From Paenibacillus catalpae (GTDB lineage Bacteria; Bacillota; Bacilli; Paenibacillales; Paenibacillaceae): a stretch of DNA of 64,000 nucleotides. The stretch's first letter is position 1. Each line of letters opens with the position of its first letter. The notes below the pieces were generated by a model. It was not told the DNA's origin and ran no database searches. It saw only the letters and a program-made list of their open reading frames with translations. The stretch lies in the NCBI RefSeq assembly GCF_900112695.1, contig NZ_FOMT01000001.1, positions 248,001 through 312,000 of the forward strand, written 5' to 3'. Shown here one piece after another: positions 18,359 to 28,197 of this stretch. The position numbers and the translations under genes were made by a program.

Positions 18359-21300
18359 GTGAAACCGTTCAAGCTTAAGAAAAGCACCGCAGCAGCGATG
18401 CTTGGCACTGTAATCAGCCTTACCTCATTCGGAAGTCCGACTTTTGCCGCCGAGGCCGTAAAACCGGCAGTCACCTATGATGCCGTGATTAACGTGGATG
18501 CGTCAACAACCTTCCAGGAAATCGATAATTTTGGAGCATCCGATGCCTGGTCGATGGAGCAGCTCGGCAAGAATTGGACGGAAGCAAATAAATCGCGCGT
18601 AGCGGATCTGCTCTTCTCGAGAGACAAGGGGATTGGCTTAACCGCATGGCGTTTCAATATCGGAGCCGGCTCAACGGAGACGGACAAAACGATTATTACG
18701 GATCCATGGCGCCGTGTGGAAACGTTCAAAGCTTCGGAGGACAGCGATTATGATTGGAGCAAGCAGGCCGGTCAGCAATGGTTCCTGAAAGCAGCCAAGG
18801 ATCGGGGCGTCGACACGCTCATCGGCTTCGTCAACAGCCCTCCCGTATGGATGACGAAGAACGGTCATGCCCAGCCGGATGCTGCCGTTGGATCGACGAA
18901 CTTGAAAGAAGGGTACGAGGACGAATTTGCCGCCTTCCTGACGGATGTGATCGAGCATTTCAAGAAGCAGGGCATTAATCTTAACTATATCAGCCCGATT
19001 AATGAACCAACCTGGGACTGGAACAAAGCCGGCCAGGAAGGCAACCGTTACAACAACGACGATATTAAGCGGGTCATTCTCGAGCTGTATAGTCAATTGA
19101 AAGCCAAAGGGCTGAATTCGCAGATCAGCGCACCAGATGGTGTTGAAATTACAGCTCTGCTGGATGACGAAGTATTCAAATCGTTCTCGGGTCAAGAAAA
19201 GTATATGGGCGGTTCGAACAGCCTGGGCGTAGGCAAATACCGCGAATATATTAAAGACCTGCTTGGCGATCCGGAGCTTCAGGAAGCCGTCGGGCATCAT
19301 ATCGCTTCCCACTCCTACTGGTCGGATTACAGCAATCCGGGGGATGACCGTCTCGGGACATTAAGAGACCTGCTCTTCTCCAATCTGAACAAATATGACC
19401 GTGAAGCCGTCTACTGGGTTAGCGAATATTGCATTCTCGGAGATTACGGACCTGGCCGTGATCTTGGTATTGATCCCGCTCTCCATATTGCGAAGACGAT
19501 TCATTTCGATTTGGCGAGAGCGAATGCCTCTGCCTGGCAGTGGTGGACGGCTGTATCGGCAGGCGATTACAAGGATGGCCTGATCTATACCGATTACCAT
19601 AACCCGGGTGATGAGCAGAATATCCTCACTTCCAAAATGTTCTGGACTCTTGGCAACTACAGTAAATTTATCCGCCCGGGCGCAGAGCGTGTTGCACTGA
19701 CCGGACTCGATGAAGACGCGCGCAACGGCGCGCTGCTTGGTTCCGCATACAAGCATGACGGAGAAAATACCGTTACAACGGTGTTCGTCAACGATAGCAG
19801 CAAAGAGCAGCATATCAAGGTAGAATTAAGCGGCATCGATAATCATGAGGCCATTCATGTGCTGAAGCCCTATGTAACATCGGCGGATCAAGATTTGGAG
19901 AGAGGAGCAGATATTCCGGCTTCGGCTGACGGTTCCTTTGACGCGGTCATTCCAGCACGTTCGATCGTGACGCTTAATGGTGATGTGGTCAAAGAAAACA
20001 AGAAGCCCGATGCTCCTCAGATTTTAAAGGTAGAGCCTTTGAACAAAGGATTGAAAGTAGATTTCAAAGCTCCGAAAGGCGCTTATAACTATGAAGTGGA
20101 GTATGGCTTCAAGAATAGCAAAAAAGTATTGAAATTATCGAATATGTCTGCGGATTCCTTTGTGCTGCAAGGTCTGCAAAACAATGCTTCATATTATGTG
20201 ACTATCCGTGCGGCTAATGACAACGGTTTTGGACCAACATCCAAACGCGCATATGGCACGCCTGAGCTGCTTGCTCCGGCAGTCGTCAAAGCCGCAGGGA
20301 CGGATGGCGGTTTTACCATTACCTACAACACTCAAATCGGTGTACCTGCTTACCGCGTCCGTTATGGTACCCAACAAGGCAAATACGACACGCAATATGT
20401 AACGCAAGAAACGAGCGGGAAAATTCAAATCAATGGACTTATGAACGGAAAGGTCTATTACGGTGTAATTGAGGCCGTAGACGGCAAGAACACCAGCAAA
20501 CCAACGGCTGAGTTTAAAGTGCAGCCAAACATTGCAGCACCTGGCAAGCTGATTGCAATTCCGGGCAACGGGGAAGCTTTGCTTACCTTTGGCTCCGTTG
20601 AAGGAGCTGTTGGTTATACGGTACAAACAACGTTAAACAATAATGTCCAGCAGATCAGCGGCAATAAGACGGTATTGACCGGTTTGACGAACGGCAAGGC
20701 TGTCACCATTCGCGTATCGACAGTTGGCAAAGGCGGTAAAGGAACGGGCTATGCCGAAACGTCGGTAACACCTGCAAATGGAGAAGTCCGGTTCAAGGAT
20801 GATTTTACGAGCGGAGCTCTCACCGGCTATAGCCAGGATGTAAGCAAGTGGGTCATCGAAGATGGTCTGCTGAAGCATGCATCTGGCGGCAATAACCGCG
20901 GTGAGATTGGGGTTAATAATCTGACGGTGATTGACGGTACGATTACGGCTGTTGCGAAGCATGCCCTGGGCGAAGCGGATTGGGGCGTTACATTCCGCGG
21001 AAGCAGTTACTCGAAGGGGTACATGTTTGGCTATGAGAACGGCATTCTTGTCCTTCGCAGGGATGGTCAGAATCTGGCTGATCCGGTGCCATTCTCCGCG
21101 AAATTAGGGGAGTATTACAATATGGAAGTCCGGTTGAACGGCCAGCATATTCAAGCCTATCTCGATGGTACGCTCATCTTTGATGTGAAAGATACGATGT
21201 ACACAAGCGGCCGCGTAGGGCTTCATAGCTGGGCGGATGCACAATTTGCTTATTTGCAGGCTGCCCGTAATCCGGAGAACCTGACGGCAGCACCGGAAAT

Positions 21301-22030
21301 CTATCAGATCAAAGAAGGCGACGGGCAAGTTGTGCTTCATTACCGGGAAGTGGATGGCGCTGGCAGCTATCTCATCCGTTATGCTGCGAAGAACGGAGGT
21401 ACGGTGACTGAGGTTGCTGCTGCATCAGGCTCTTCTGTTGTCACGGGCCTTCAGAACAATACGGCCTATTCATTCAAGGTTGTTGCGGTCCGGGGCACGG
21501 TGGAAACGGAATCCGCTCCAATGGACGCAACGCCTAACTCGAATAATAGCGTGGTCTATTATGTTGATGCCGGGGATGGAACGCCGGGAACTCTTGAGGA
21601 CGGTGAAGTGCTTGGCGTATTCCAGTCACAGGAAGAGCAGGAGTATAGCCTTGACCCTATTACGGGCATGAAGTGGGGTTATGAAGCGGATAACGGACAG
21701 ACTTGGGCTCAAACCTCTCCGGTAGATGCTTACGAAACGATCCGTCAATACGATGGCAATGAGAACGGCAAAGGACTCGCTTACCGCTTCCAGCTGCCGG
21801 ACGGTACGTATAGGGTGACGGTTGGCTTCTATGATCCATGGAAGTCGAGCGACCGAAACATGAATGTGACGATTAACGGCGAGACCAAGCTGTCCAATTA
21901 TGTGATTGGCGCAAGCCGCGAAGCCAAGGTGTTTGAGGATATTTCCGCAGTAAACGGCGAGATCATTGTTAAAGCGGTAAAAGCAGGCAACTCCAAACCG
22001 ATGATCAGCTGGATTAAGATCGAGAAGTAG
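18359..22030 (+). CDS. Secreted multidomain GH30 glycosidase, 1223 aa
   Basis: A signal peptide ends near TFAAEA (residues 28-33). Residues of about 40-545 form a GH30 (beta/alpha)8 plus beta-sandwich module; the acid/base is probably Glu216 in SPINEPTWDW and the nucleophile Glu356 in WVSEYC. After it come three fibronectin-type-III-like domains (about 550-805), a concanavalin/LamG-like module (about 809-965), another FnIII (about 975-1060) and a malectin-like carbohydrate-binding module (about 1063-1223). No LPXTG or S-layer anchor is seen, so it is probably released. GH30 enzymes cut beta-1,6-galactan, beta-1,6-glucan or glucuronoxylan; this catalytic module is divergent from the two other GH30 proteins here and its specificity is uncertain. 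The GTG start has AAGGGGG 7 nt upstream. Confidence 0.88.
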   Translation: MKPFKLKKSTAAAMLGTVISLTSFGSPTFAAEAVKPAVTYDAVINVDASTTFQEIDNFGASDAWSMEQLGKNWTEANKSRVADLLFSRDKGIGLTAWRFNIGAGSTETDKTIITDPWRRVETFKASEDSDYDWSKQAGQQWFLKAAKDRGVDTLIGFVNSPPVWMTKNGHAQPDAAVGSTNLKEGYEDEFAAFLTDVIEHFKKQGINLNYISPINEPTWDWNKAGQEGNRYNNDDIKRVILELYSQLKAKGLNSQISAPDGVEITALLDDEVFKSFSGQEKYMGGSNSLGVGKYREYIKDLLGDPELQEAVGHHIASHSYWSDYSNPGDDRLGTLRDLLFSNLNKYDREAVYWVSEYCILGDYGPGRDLGIDPALHIAKTIHFDLARANASAWQWWTAVSAGDYKDGLIYTDYHNPGDEQNILTSKMFWTLGNYSKFIRPGAERVALTGLDEDARNGALLGSAYKHDGENTVTTVFVNDSSKEQHIKVELSGIDNHEAIHVLKPYVTSADQDLERGADIPASADGSFDAVIPARSIVTLNGDVVKENKKPDAPQILKVEPLNKGLKVDFKAPKGAYNYEVEYGFKNSKKVLKLSNMSADSFVLQGLQNNASYYVTIRAANDNGFGPTSKRAYGTPELLAPAVVKAAGTDGGFTITYNTQIGVPAYRVRYGTQQGKYDTQYVTQETSGKIQINGLMNGKVYYGVIEAVDGKNTSKPTAEFKVQPNIAAPGKLIAIPGNGEALLTFGSVEGAVGYTVQTTLNNNVQQISGNKTVLTGLTNGKAVTIRVSTVGKGGKGTGYAETSVTPANGEVRFKDDFTSGALTGYSQDVSKWVIEDGLLKHASGGNNRGEIGVNNLTVIDGTITAVAKHALGEADWGVTFRGSSYSKGYMFGYENGILVLRRDGQNLADPVPFSAKLGEYYNMEVRLNGQHIQAYLDGTLIFDVKDTMYTSGRVGLHSWADAQFAYLQAARNPENLTAAPEIYQIKEGDGQVVLHYREVDGAGSYLIRYAAKNGGTVTEVAAASGSSVVTGLQNNTAYSFKVVAVRGTVETESAPMDATPNSNNSVVYYVDAGDGTPGTLEDGEVLGVFQSQEEQEYSLDPITGMKWGYEADNGQTWAQTSPVDAYETIRQYDGNENGKGLAYRFQLPDGTYRVTVGFYDPWKSSDRNMNVTINGETKLSNYVIGASREAKVFEDISAVNGEIIVKAVKAGNSKPMISWIKIEK

Positions 22031-22070
22031 TCGTGAAAGCGTATTTGACAGCTGCAGAAAAATGAAAAGA

Positions 22071-22102
22071 ACGGCCATTCCATAAAGGATGGCCGTCCTT
22101 GT
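22071..22102. terminator. Bidirectional intrinsic terminator
   Basis: ACGGCCAT (22071-22078) pairs with ATGGCCGT (22089-22096) between the convergent GH30 gene and the flavin-binding-type gene. Confidence 0.75.
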
Positions 22103-22114
22103 TCCTAACGAATT

Positions 22115-22603
22115 CTAGCTCAATTCCACAGTCTGATTGAGCTCCATACCTTCTGTATTTTTCCCCAATAGTCTATTGAACATGAACTTCACCATCTTGA
22201 ATTTATTGCCTGAATCCCAATACTCGGCCGTATCGACGTTGACCTTGATAAGGACGAGGTTCGGATCATCGTAAGTGGTCTCCAGTAATTCCTCGTAGGC
22301 TTTGTTCCAGAACTCTTTTATTTTCTCAGCGCTTTCCACAAGCTCCGCTTCACCGCGGATGGAGACGAAGGACTTATCCGCATAGGCCACATTCACTTGC
22401 TTGTTCCGGCACAGCTCATGGAATTTCTCCGTGTCCTTCTTTGTAAGAAACCACAAACTGCCGTCAAACTCAACGTCCTGGGTTTTCATCGGGCGTGACA
22501 CTAGGCCCTCCTCCGATACCGTCGTGAGCATCGCGATTTCAATGTCTTTGATTAATTCCCGAACCTTCTCGACCGCTTCTTGATGATTTGAATTTGGATT
22601 CAT
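22115..22603 (-). CDS. Pyridoxamine-5'-phosphate-oxidase-like (general stress protein 26 type) protein
   Basis: The 162-residue protein has the split-barrel FMN-binding fold of the pyridoxamine 5'-phosphate oxidase-like family. Typical segments are EIAMLTTVSEEGLVSRPMKT, LWFLTKKDTEKFHEL, NVAYAD and FVSIRGEAELV. Bacillus relatives are known as general stress protein 26 and bind flavin; the reaction is unknown. I chose the ATG at 22603, preceded by GGGGTGAT, over a GTG three codons earlier. It is a monocistronic gene convergent with the GH30 gene and has no evident link to sugar use. Confidence 0.85.
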   Translation of the reverse strand: MNPNSNHQEAVEKVRELIKDIEIAMLTTVSEEGLVSRPMKTQDVEFDGSLWFLTKKDTEKFHELCRNKQVNVAYADKSFVSIRGEAELVESAEKIKEFWNKAYEELLETTYDDPNLVLIKVNVDTAEYWDSGNKFKMVKFMFNRLLGKNTEGMELNQTVELS

Positions 22604-22808
22604 ACCTATCACCCCGTCTGAAATTGATGTATCGATATAGTATTACACGCGATACGCTTCGTCTAACCACTTTTTAGATAATTAGATTAAGCACGATAGG
22701 TCAGTTTTTCGCTGTTATACATTATTGTTGTGGAATGAACCGATGTTTATAATCGGGGTGAACAGGAAAGAACCGTCTTTCGGTCATCGAGAGGAGTAGT
22801 TGATTTCT

Positions 22809-23738
22809 ATGGAAGCTTATTTATTCGTGCATTTTAAGGAAAAGACAACCCCTGATGGCGAGCAGGTATATTTTGCAATAAGCAGGGACGGATTTAATTG
22901 GGAACAGGTTAACGATGGACAACCCGTTCTTTGGAGTGAACAAGGGGATAAAGGCGTGCGGGACCATACTATCGTGCGGACGAAGCATGGCAAATTTTAT
23001 ATCCTCGCGACTGATTTGGGTCTTGCTAATCATTTTCATAACAAGTACAAGGGAAGCTGGGAGACTATTACGAGGGAGGGGAGCAAATGTCTTTCCGTGT
23101 GGGAATCGGATGATCTTGTGAACTGGTCTAAGCAACGAATGATCAGATTAGGCGATGAGGATTATGGTTGTTTATGGGCACCGGACGTCATTTATGATCG
23201 GCTCGAGCAAGATTACGTGCTTCACTGGTCCTCGTCTCATGTTTCCGATGATTACGGGCATAAAGGCATTTATTACTCCCGGACAAAGGATTTTGAGAAT
23301 TTCACGACACCGCAGCTGATGTACCGGAAGGAAGACAGCGGGGTTATTGATTCCGCTATTTACGAGGATAACGGGAAATTCTACCGGTTCGTAAAGAGTG
23401 AAGCAAACCCGCATGGCGTTATTATGCAAAAGGGAGAATCTCTGACTGGTGAGTACATAACCATCGATGCTTTTAATAGGGAAATGGAGAGGCTTGGCAG
23501 CAGCGCTTATGAAGCCCCAACGGCCTATAAGCTAAGCAACGGAAAGTGGTGTCTGATGCTGGACTTCTTTGGCGTTGCAGGGGAAGGGCAAGGCTATGTT
23601 CCTTTTATAGCCGATGAGATGGACGGCGGGGTCTTTATCCGGTCGGATGAAAGCTTCAGCTTCCCTTACCGCTTTAAGCATGGTACGGTGCTTTCCATTA
23701 CGGTGGAAGAGTATAACAGAATTAAAAACGGGTTTTAG
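22809..23738 (+). CDS. GH43-like five-bladed beta-propeller glycosidase
   Basis: The 309-residue protein lacks a signal peptide and resembles cytosolic GH43-type proteins. It has an N-terminal FAISRDGFNWEQVNDGQPVL strand, KGVRDHTIVR in place of the common RDP motif, LWAPDVIYD, GVIDSAIYEDNGKFYRF and a C-terminal RFKHGTVLSIT. GH43 enzymes are inverting arabinofuranosidases, xylosidases or exo-galactanases; which one applies here is unclear. A paralogue with the same layout lies at 36101-37012, where the RDP motif is intact. GAGAGGAG lies 12 nt before the ATG chosen; a TTG at 22800 is too close to it. The gene stands alone between the stress gene and the glnS T-box. Confidence 0.8.
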   Translation: MEAYLFVHFKEKTTPDGEQVYFAISRDGFNWEQVNDGQPVLWSEQGDKGVRDHTIVRTKHGKFYILATDLGLANHFHNKYKGSWETITREGSKCLSVWESDDLVNWSKQRMIRLGDEDYGCLWAPDVIYDRLEQDYVLHWSSSHVSDDYGHKGIYYSRTKDFENFTTPQLMYRKEDSGVIDSAIYEDNGKFYRFVKSEANPHGVIMQKGESLTGEYITIDAFNREMERLGSSAYEAPTAYKLSNGKWCLMLDFFGVAGEGQGYVPFIADEMDGGVFIRSDESFSFPYRFKHGTVLSITVEEYNRIKNGF

Positions 23739-23806
23739 CGGATTGCGGCAGCACGAGACAAGAAAATGACCCGAATATCATTTACAAATAAGGGAATTAT
23801 TCATAT

Positions 23807-23812
23807 TATAAT
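23807..23812 (+). promoter_or_regulatory. -10 element of the glnS T-box transcript
   Basis: A TATAAT stands about 17 nt before the start of T-box stem I. The upstream -35 is weak, with TTTACA at a 20-bp spacing. Confidence 0.5.
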
Positions 23813-23828
23813 AAGCAACGATTTAAAC

Positions 23829-24110
23829 GCGATGACGAGAAGAGTAAGGGAAAAACATGCTCATACAGAGAGCTCCGGCAGCTGAGAAGGAGCAGAGAAC
23901 TTTTCCCCGAACCAAGCCTCCGAGCAGCATGCTGGATCCGGAACCGGTGATGGCATGACGGGTGCTCCCGTTACAGGGCTAGAGTATAAGCATTGCCAAG
24001 CAAGCAATGCCGTACTTGAAGAGATTAATATGGCGACATATTAATAAACTGGGGTGGCACCGCGAAACTTCGTCCCCAAGACATAACTGTCTTGGAGGTG
24101 AAGTTTTTTT
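23829..24110 (+). ncRNA. T-box riboswitch controlling glnS
   Basis: The region has stem I features (the GAAGAGTAAG stretch near 23838), the T-box core GGGTGGCACCGCG at 24052-24064 and a terminator hairpin (24066-24107) followed by seven T. The core reads TGGC, which pairs with a tRNA ending in GCCA; tRNA-Gln has G at the discriminator position in known cases. A CAA glutamine triplet at 23913-23915 stands in a plausible specifier context after GAAC. Uncharged tRNA-Gln would stabilise the antiterminator and allow glnS expression. The specifier placement is tentative; the element itself is clear. Confidence 0.92.
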
Positions 24111-24169
24111 GTTTTGTTTCTAACCAAAAGCGAAAATGGCGTGATCATTTTTTCTAGGAGGAGTTGGCA

Positions 24170-25840
24170 ATGGAAAACCCCAAGGAACATTTAGCGGAGC
24201 ACCACATGTATAGACTTATTAATGAGGAGCTGGAGCAAAACCCTTTTAGCAGGGAGATGTGCACTAGGTTTCCTCCCGAACCAAATGGCTATCTTCATAT
24301 CGGGAGCGCGTACGCCATTCATACGAATTATATGATCGCTCAGCAATATAAGGGAGCTTTCCATTTGCGCTTTGACGATACGAATCCGCTCAAGGAAGAT
24401 ATCGAGTTTGTCCATGCCATTATTGAGGATATCAAATGGCTTGGATACGATCCCAAAGAGCATATCTACTATGGCTCGGATTACGCGGAAGAGATCTACA
24501 ATGCAGCGCTATCCTTAATCAAGCAAGGGAAAGCGTACGTTTGTGATCTTACCCCGGATGAATTAACAAAGTATCGCGGGACTTTAATGGAGCCGGGCAG
24601 GAACAGTCCTTATCGGGAGCGTTCCGCGGAGGAAAATCTGGAGCTGTTTGAGCAAATGAAAAATGGCGCTTTCCCCGCAGGTTCCAAGGTATTACGCGCA
24701 AAAATAAATATGGCTTCGCCCAATATGAATCTGCGTGACCCGGTACTCTACCGTATTATCCACGCCGAACATTACAGGACTAAGCGCGAGTGGTGCATCT
24801 ATCCGATGTATGATTTTGCCCATCCGATTCAAGATGCCATTGAAGGAATCACCTACTCGTTATGCTCGATTGAATTCAAGGATCATCGGCCTTTGTATGA
24901 ATGGGTCCTGAATGAATTAAACATTGCTGAGCCTCCGCGGCAAAGAGAATTTGGTCGTTTAAGCTTGACGGGAGTCGTAACGAGCAAACGTTTTTTAAGG
25001 CAGCTGGTGGAAGGCGGCTATGTGGACGGTTGGGATGACCCTAGACTTCCGACCATTCGAGGCTTAAGGAGAAGAGGCTATACACCGGAGAGCATACGCA
25101 GCTTTATTGAAGAAATCGGGAGCATTCGAACGCAAAGCACCGTAGATATTTCGCTGCTGGATCATTTCGTCAGACAAGATCTGAAAGAAAAAACGGTCAG
25201 CGTCATGGCGGTTATGCAGCCTTTAAAAGTGGTTATTACGAACTACCCGGAAGATGCAGCAGAGTTGTTGGTGATAGAAAATAACAGCGAAAACGTGGAG
25301 CTGGGAACAAGAGAGGTTCCTTTTTCAAAAACGATATATATCGAGCGTGATGATTTTATGGAGGAGCCAATCAAAGGCTTTCACCGGCTTATTCCAGGTG
25401 GTGAAGTAAGGCTTAAAGGGGCTTATTTCATCCGCTGCGAAGAGGTGATCAAGGAACCTGGGACCGGCGAAGTAGTTGAGCTCCGCTGCACTTACGATCC
25501 GGCTACAAAAAGCGGTACGGGATTCACAGGGCGCAAAGTTAAGGGGACGATCCATTGGGTCTCTGCGGATCATTGTGTGAAGGCGGACGTAAACCTTTAT
25601 GAAAAATTGCTTCTAGACGAGGATACCCCGAAGGACAGCGAAGATTGGACATCCAAGATTAACCCCGAATCCTTGGTTCATAAAAAGGACGTTTTTATGG
25701 AGGCCTTCGTTCAAGATGCACGAGCGGAAGAAAAGTTCCAATTCTTGCGCCATGGCTATTTTAGCGTAGACAGGAAGCATGATACCCGCGTGTTCAACCG
25801 TATTGTGCCTTTGAAGGATAGTTGGAAAAGATCGAACTAA
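24170..25840 (+). CDS. glnS: Glutaminyl-tRNA synthetase
   Basis: The 556-residue protein is a class I aminoacyl-tRNA synthetase that charges tRNA-Gln. The HIGH-type motif is HIGSAYAIHTNY (about residue 43), the KMSKS-equivalent is VTSKRFLRQLV (about 270), and FDDTNPLKED, typical of GlnRS/GluRS, is present. CSIEFKDHRPLYEWVL and the C-terminal anticodon-binding beta-barrels identify GlnRS rather than GluRS. AGGAGG lies 8 nt before the ATG at 24170. The gene is under a T-box. Many Firmicutes lack GlnRS and make Gln-tRNA through GatCAB, so this gene is notable. It has no functional relation to the glycosidases around it. Confidence 0.96.
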   Translation: MENPKEHLAEHHMYRLINEELEQNPFSREMCTRFPPEPNGYLHIGSAYAIHTNYMIAQQYKGAFHLRFDDTNPLKEDIEFVHAIIEDIKWLGYDPKEHIYYGSDYAEEIYNAALSLIKQGKAYVCDLTPDELTKYRGTLMEPGRNSPYRERSAEENLELFEQMKNGAFPAGSKVLRAKINMASPNMNLRDPVLYRIIHAEHYRTKREWCIYPMYDFAHPIQDAIEGITYSLCSIEFKDHRPLYEWVLNELNIAEPPRQREFGRLSLTGVVTSKRFLRQLVEGGYVDGWDDPRLPTIRGLRRRGYTPESIRSFIEEIGSIRTQSTVDISLLDHFVRQDLKEKTVSVMAVMQPLKVVITNYPEDAAELLVIENNSENVELGTREVPFSKTIYIERDDFMEEPIKGFHRLIPGGEVRLKGAYFIRCEEVIKEPGTGEVVELRCTYDPATKSGTGFTGRKVKGTIHWVSADHCVKADVNLYEKLLLDEDTPKDSEDWTSKINPESLVHKKDVFMEAFVQDARAEEKFQFLRHGYFSVDRKHDTRVFNRIVPLKDSWKRSN

Positions 25841-25850
25841 TGGCAAATTT

Positions 25851-25883
25851 AAGGCAGCCGATCTCAAGCGGTTGCCTTTTTTT
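25851..25883 (+). terminator. Intrinsic terminator of glnS
   Basis: AAGGCAGCCG pairs with CGGTTGCCTT with one unpaired base in the left arm, followed by TTTTTTT. Confidence 0.85.
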
Positions 25884-25990
25884 AGTCTTAAGACAGAGCT
25901 TGATTCAGGGTTCTATGAAAGTTAGAACTGTTCGGCAGATAAGCGTGCTGGTACCTTTGTAACAAGAAACCTGTGAAGGGGAATGTTACT

Positions 25991-26752
25991 ATGCCAAGAT
26001 GGTCTCGGATTGCCAATGCTGCTGCTTCCAAACTTGCAGCCGCAGGAATTATATTTCTCGGTTTTTTAGTTATGGTTGTTGGCCCGCACGTTTATCAGAT
26101 GTCTCAGTTAACCAAAGAGCTTTCATTATGGACATTTATTTATGTCTATGCTGTACTGTTCTCAGTCGTAGTGGACGTTGCGCTTTATAAATGGAAGTCT
26201 GGTCCGTTCAAGAGGATACTCACGGTGATGCTTTATATGCTCGGAGGGTATGTGCCTTTTGTAGTCTGGTTTCCAAACCAGTGGATGTTGAGTCTGATTG
26301 CTGGCATGTATGGGATTGCCTGTTCGCTTGCGTTTCTTGCTGCCGTTTACTTCTTGCGCAGATGCTGGCCTTATAACGCAGTTGCAGCCATTCTGCTATT
26401 ATCCGCAGCCATTTATGTTTCCGTGAATGATTTCACAGTAGCCAGGCAGTGGACGGAAACGAGAACCGCCGATAGCTACCGGGCGGAATTCGATTATTTT
26501 AATGGAGATAAAGAAATCCCCATTCACCTCGACAGTGGTCAAACATTGTCCTATCGCATTGAGTGGCAGGTTACGAATGGAGGCGGGTATGGCACGCATT
26601 TGGATGCGGAAGGCGGTTCCTATACGAAGGATATAAGTGACGGTGGAGATTGGATTGCCTATCGAGTAGAGATCCCTTCTACTGTGCGAATCGTCGTTAG
26701 CGGCGATGAGGCGAAGGGAGCATTCACGATACAGTGGCAGATAACCGACTGA
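25991..26752 (+). CDS. Membrane protein of unknown function
   Basis: The 253-residue protein has five or so hydrophobic helices (about residues 10-150) and a C-terminal domain of about 100 residues (HLDSGQTLSYRIEWQVTNGGGYGTHLDAEGG) likely outside the membrane with a beta-sandwich look. The ATG at 25991 has AAGGGGA 8 nt upstream. I recognise no family. It has its own terminator and begins a run of four or five small genes of unknown role between glnS and the GH28-like gene. Confidence 0.7.
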   Translation: MPRWSRIANAAASKLAAAGIIFLGFLVMVVGPHVYQMSQLTKELSLWTFIYVYAVLFSVVVDVALYKWKSGPFKRILTVMLYMLGGYVPFVVWFPNQWMLSLIAGMYGIACSLAFLAAVYFLRRCWPYNAVAAILLLSAAIYVSVNDFTVARQWTETRTADSYRAEFDYFNGDKEIPIHLDSGQTLSYRIEWQVTNGGGYGTHLDAEGGSYTKDISDGGDWIAYRVEIPSTVRIVVSGDEAKGAFTIQWQITD

Positions 26753-26791
26753 CAACGTAGTAACCGCGTATAAAATGGAGAAATATTTAAG

Positions 26792-26827
26792 AAGAACTGC
26801 TTCTCTGCACTAGTGAGCAGTTCTTTT
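26792..26827 (+). terminator. Intrinsic terminator
   Basis: AAGAACTGCT and AGCAGTTCTT form the stem, followed by TTTT. Confidence 0.85.
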
Positions 26828-26993
26828 TAATCCAGTACTATTAAATATTAATGAACACATAGATTCCAGCATGTGGTAATATTGGGGTTGCGGGGCTTTT
26901 TTGTATTTATAGTTGGAATCAATGATTTCGTTAATAGGATTTCCTGTTTCTAATAGGAGGAACGATAATAGAATTGGGAGGATGAAACTCACG

Positions 26994-28073
26994 ATGAAAC
27001 GAAATCTGGCAGTACTTCTATCATTCATATTGTTCTTAGTATCAATGAATATTGGAGAGAAGAAGGCATTTGCGGATTCTCCGATTACCTCAACAACCAT
27101 TTATCGAGCCTATCTCGATATTGATATGGTGGCCGAAGCACACCGCTTGGGATTTAGCCCGGAGATTGCCCAGTTTTTATCATCCGAGAAAAATCCAATT
27201 GATCATAAAGCTGCAGTGATAAACGCAATCTATTCCAGCAGCCAATGGGATGATCGCGATATTATGAATCAGTACGCAAAGGCTGTTTATGGCAAGCCCG
27301 CAAGTTCTCTCAACGTTAAGACCCTTCGTGGAGATGAATTATTTGTGCTGGGGTATTTGAAGGTGTTGGATCATTATTTGGAGCCGGATACGTATTGGCT
27401 TGGACTAGCCGCTGAATCTTTGCCGAACAGCATGACAGTGGCATTAGTAAACTCCCTTGCAAGATCGCAAGGGTCGTCTGAAGCAATGGATTTAAGCTAT
27501 TGTTATCTGGAGAGGGTACTTGCCGATAAAAGCCTGGTTCAAGATATCCGGCAAGAAGCAATTGCTATTATTACGGATTATATCGATCTCTATAAGAAGG
27601 ATGAAGGATGTCAGGACGCAGTAACCGAACTGATGAACCATTCAATCGGACTGATTGTGAATCAACCGCAGGCATTAGTCTTTGGCAGGCATCAAACGGT
27701 TGACCCGTCGAACTCTAAAGTTGCATCATATGTCAAAAAAGGTACGTCCTACGTGCCTCTTGTCTTTATATCGCATGCTTTGGGGGCTGCCGTCAATTAT
27801 GACAAGAAGCGGGAAGAGATCACGATTGAGCATGAGTATTTGGAAGATGCTCCTTCTCATAAATTAGTGTTTAGCCTAAAAGATTCGGAGTATGAGGTTC
27901 GAAATGGCCGTGCATTTGTTCCGCTTCGAGCGATTGCCGAACCCTTGCGTTTGAACGTTTACTATAGCAAAGGGCTAATCATTCTTTCGAAGGGGATTGT
28001 CCTTCATCCTCAACTTGCATATGATCAGCAGTTGGCCAATGAGATAAGGGGAGCTATTGAAGATTATAAATAA
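26994..28073 (+). CDS. Secreted protein with copper-amine-oxidase-N-like (stalk) domain
   Basis: The 359-residue product starts with a signal peptide (KRNLAVLLSFILFLVS, cleavage probably near AFADS). Residues of about 30-220 are helical with no recognised family. The C-terminal 140 residues contain two copies of the pattern seen in Cu_amine_oxidN1/stalk domains: TSYVPLVFISHALGAAVNYDKKREEITI and GRAFVPLRAIAEPLRLNVYYSKGLIIL. This domain is common in secreted Paenibacillus proteins and is thought to be a structural or wall-associated module, not an oxidase. I chose the ATG at 26994, before the signal peptide and with GGAGG 12 nt upstream. Confidence 0.8.
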   Translation: MKRNLAVLLSFILFLVSMNIGEKKAFADSPITSTTIYRAYLDIDMVAEAHRLGFSPEIAQFLSSEKNPIDHKAAVINAIYSSSQWDDRDIMNQYAKAVYGKPASSLNVKTLRGDELFVLGYLKVLDHYLEPDTYWLGLAAESLPNSMTVALVNSLARSQGSSEAMDLSYCYLERVLADKSLVQDIRQEAIAIITDYIDLYKKDEGCQDAVTELMNHSIGLIVNQPQALVFGRHQTVDPSNSKVASYVKKGTSYVPLVFISHALGAAVNYDKKREEITIEHEYLEDAPSHKLVFSLKDSEYEVRNGRAFVPLRAIAEPLRLNVYYSKGLIILSKGIVLHPQLAYDQQLANEIRGAIEDYK

Positions 28074-28123
28074 AAGCAGGCTGCCTATTAAGACAATTGG
28101 TTGCCAGAGTTTAATAGTTCTCG

Positions 28124-28150
28124 AGGACCATCTTAGAAGATGGTCCTTTT
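28124..28150 (+). terminator. Intrinsic terminator
   Basis: AGGACCATCTT pairs with AAGATGGTCCT around an AG loop, followed by TTT. Confidence 0.85.
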
Positions 28151-28197
28151 CATTTGTGCGGAGTAGCGTATATTTTAAGAAAGGAGGCTGTCCAAGA

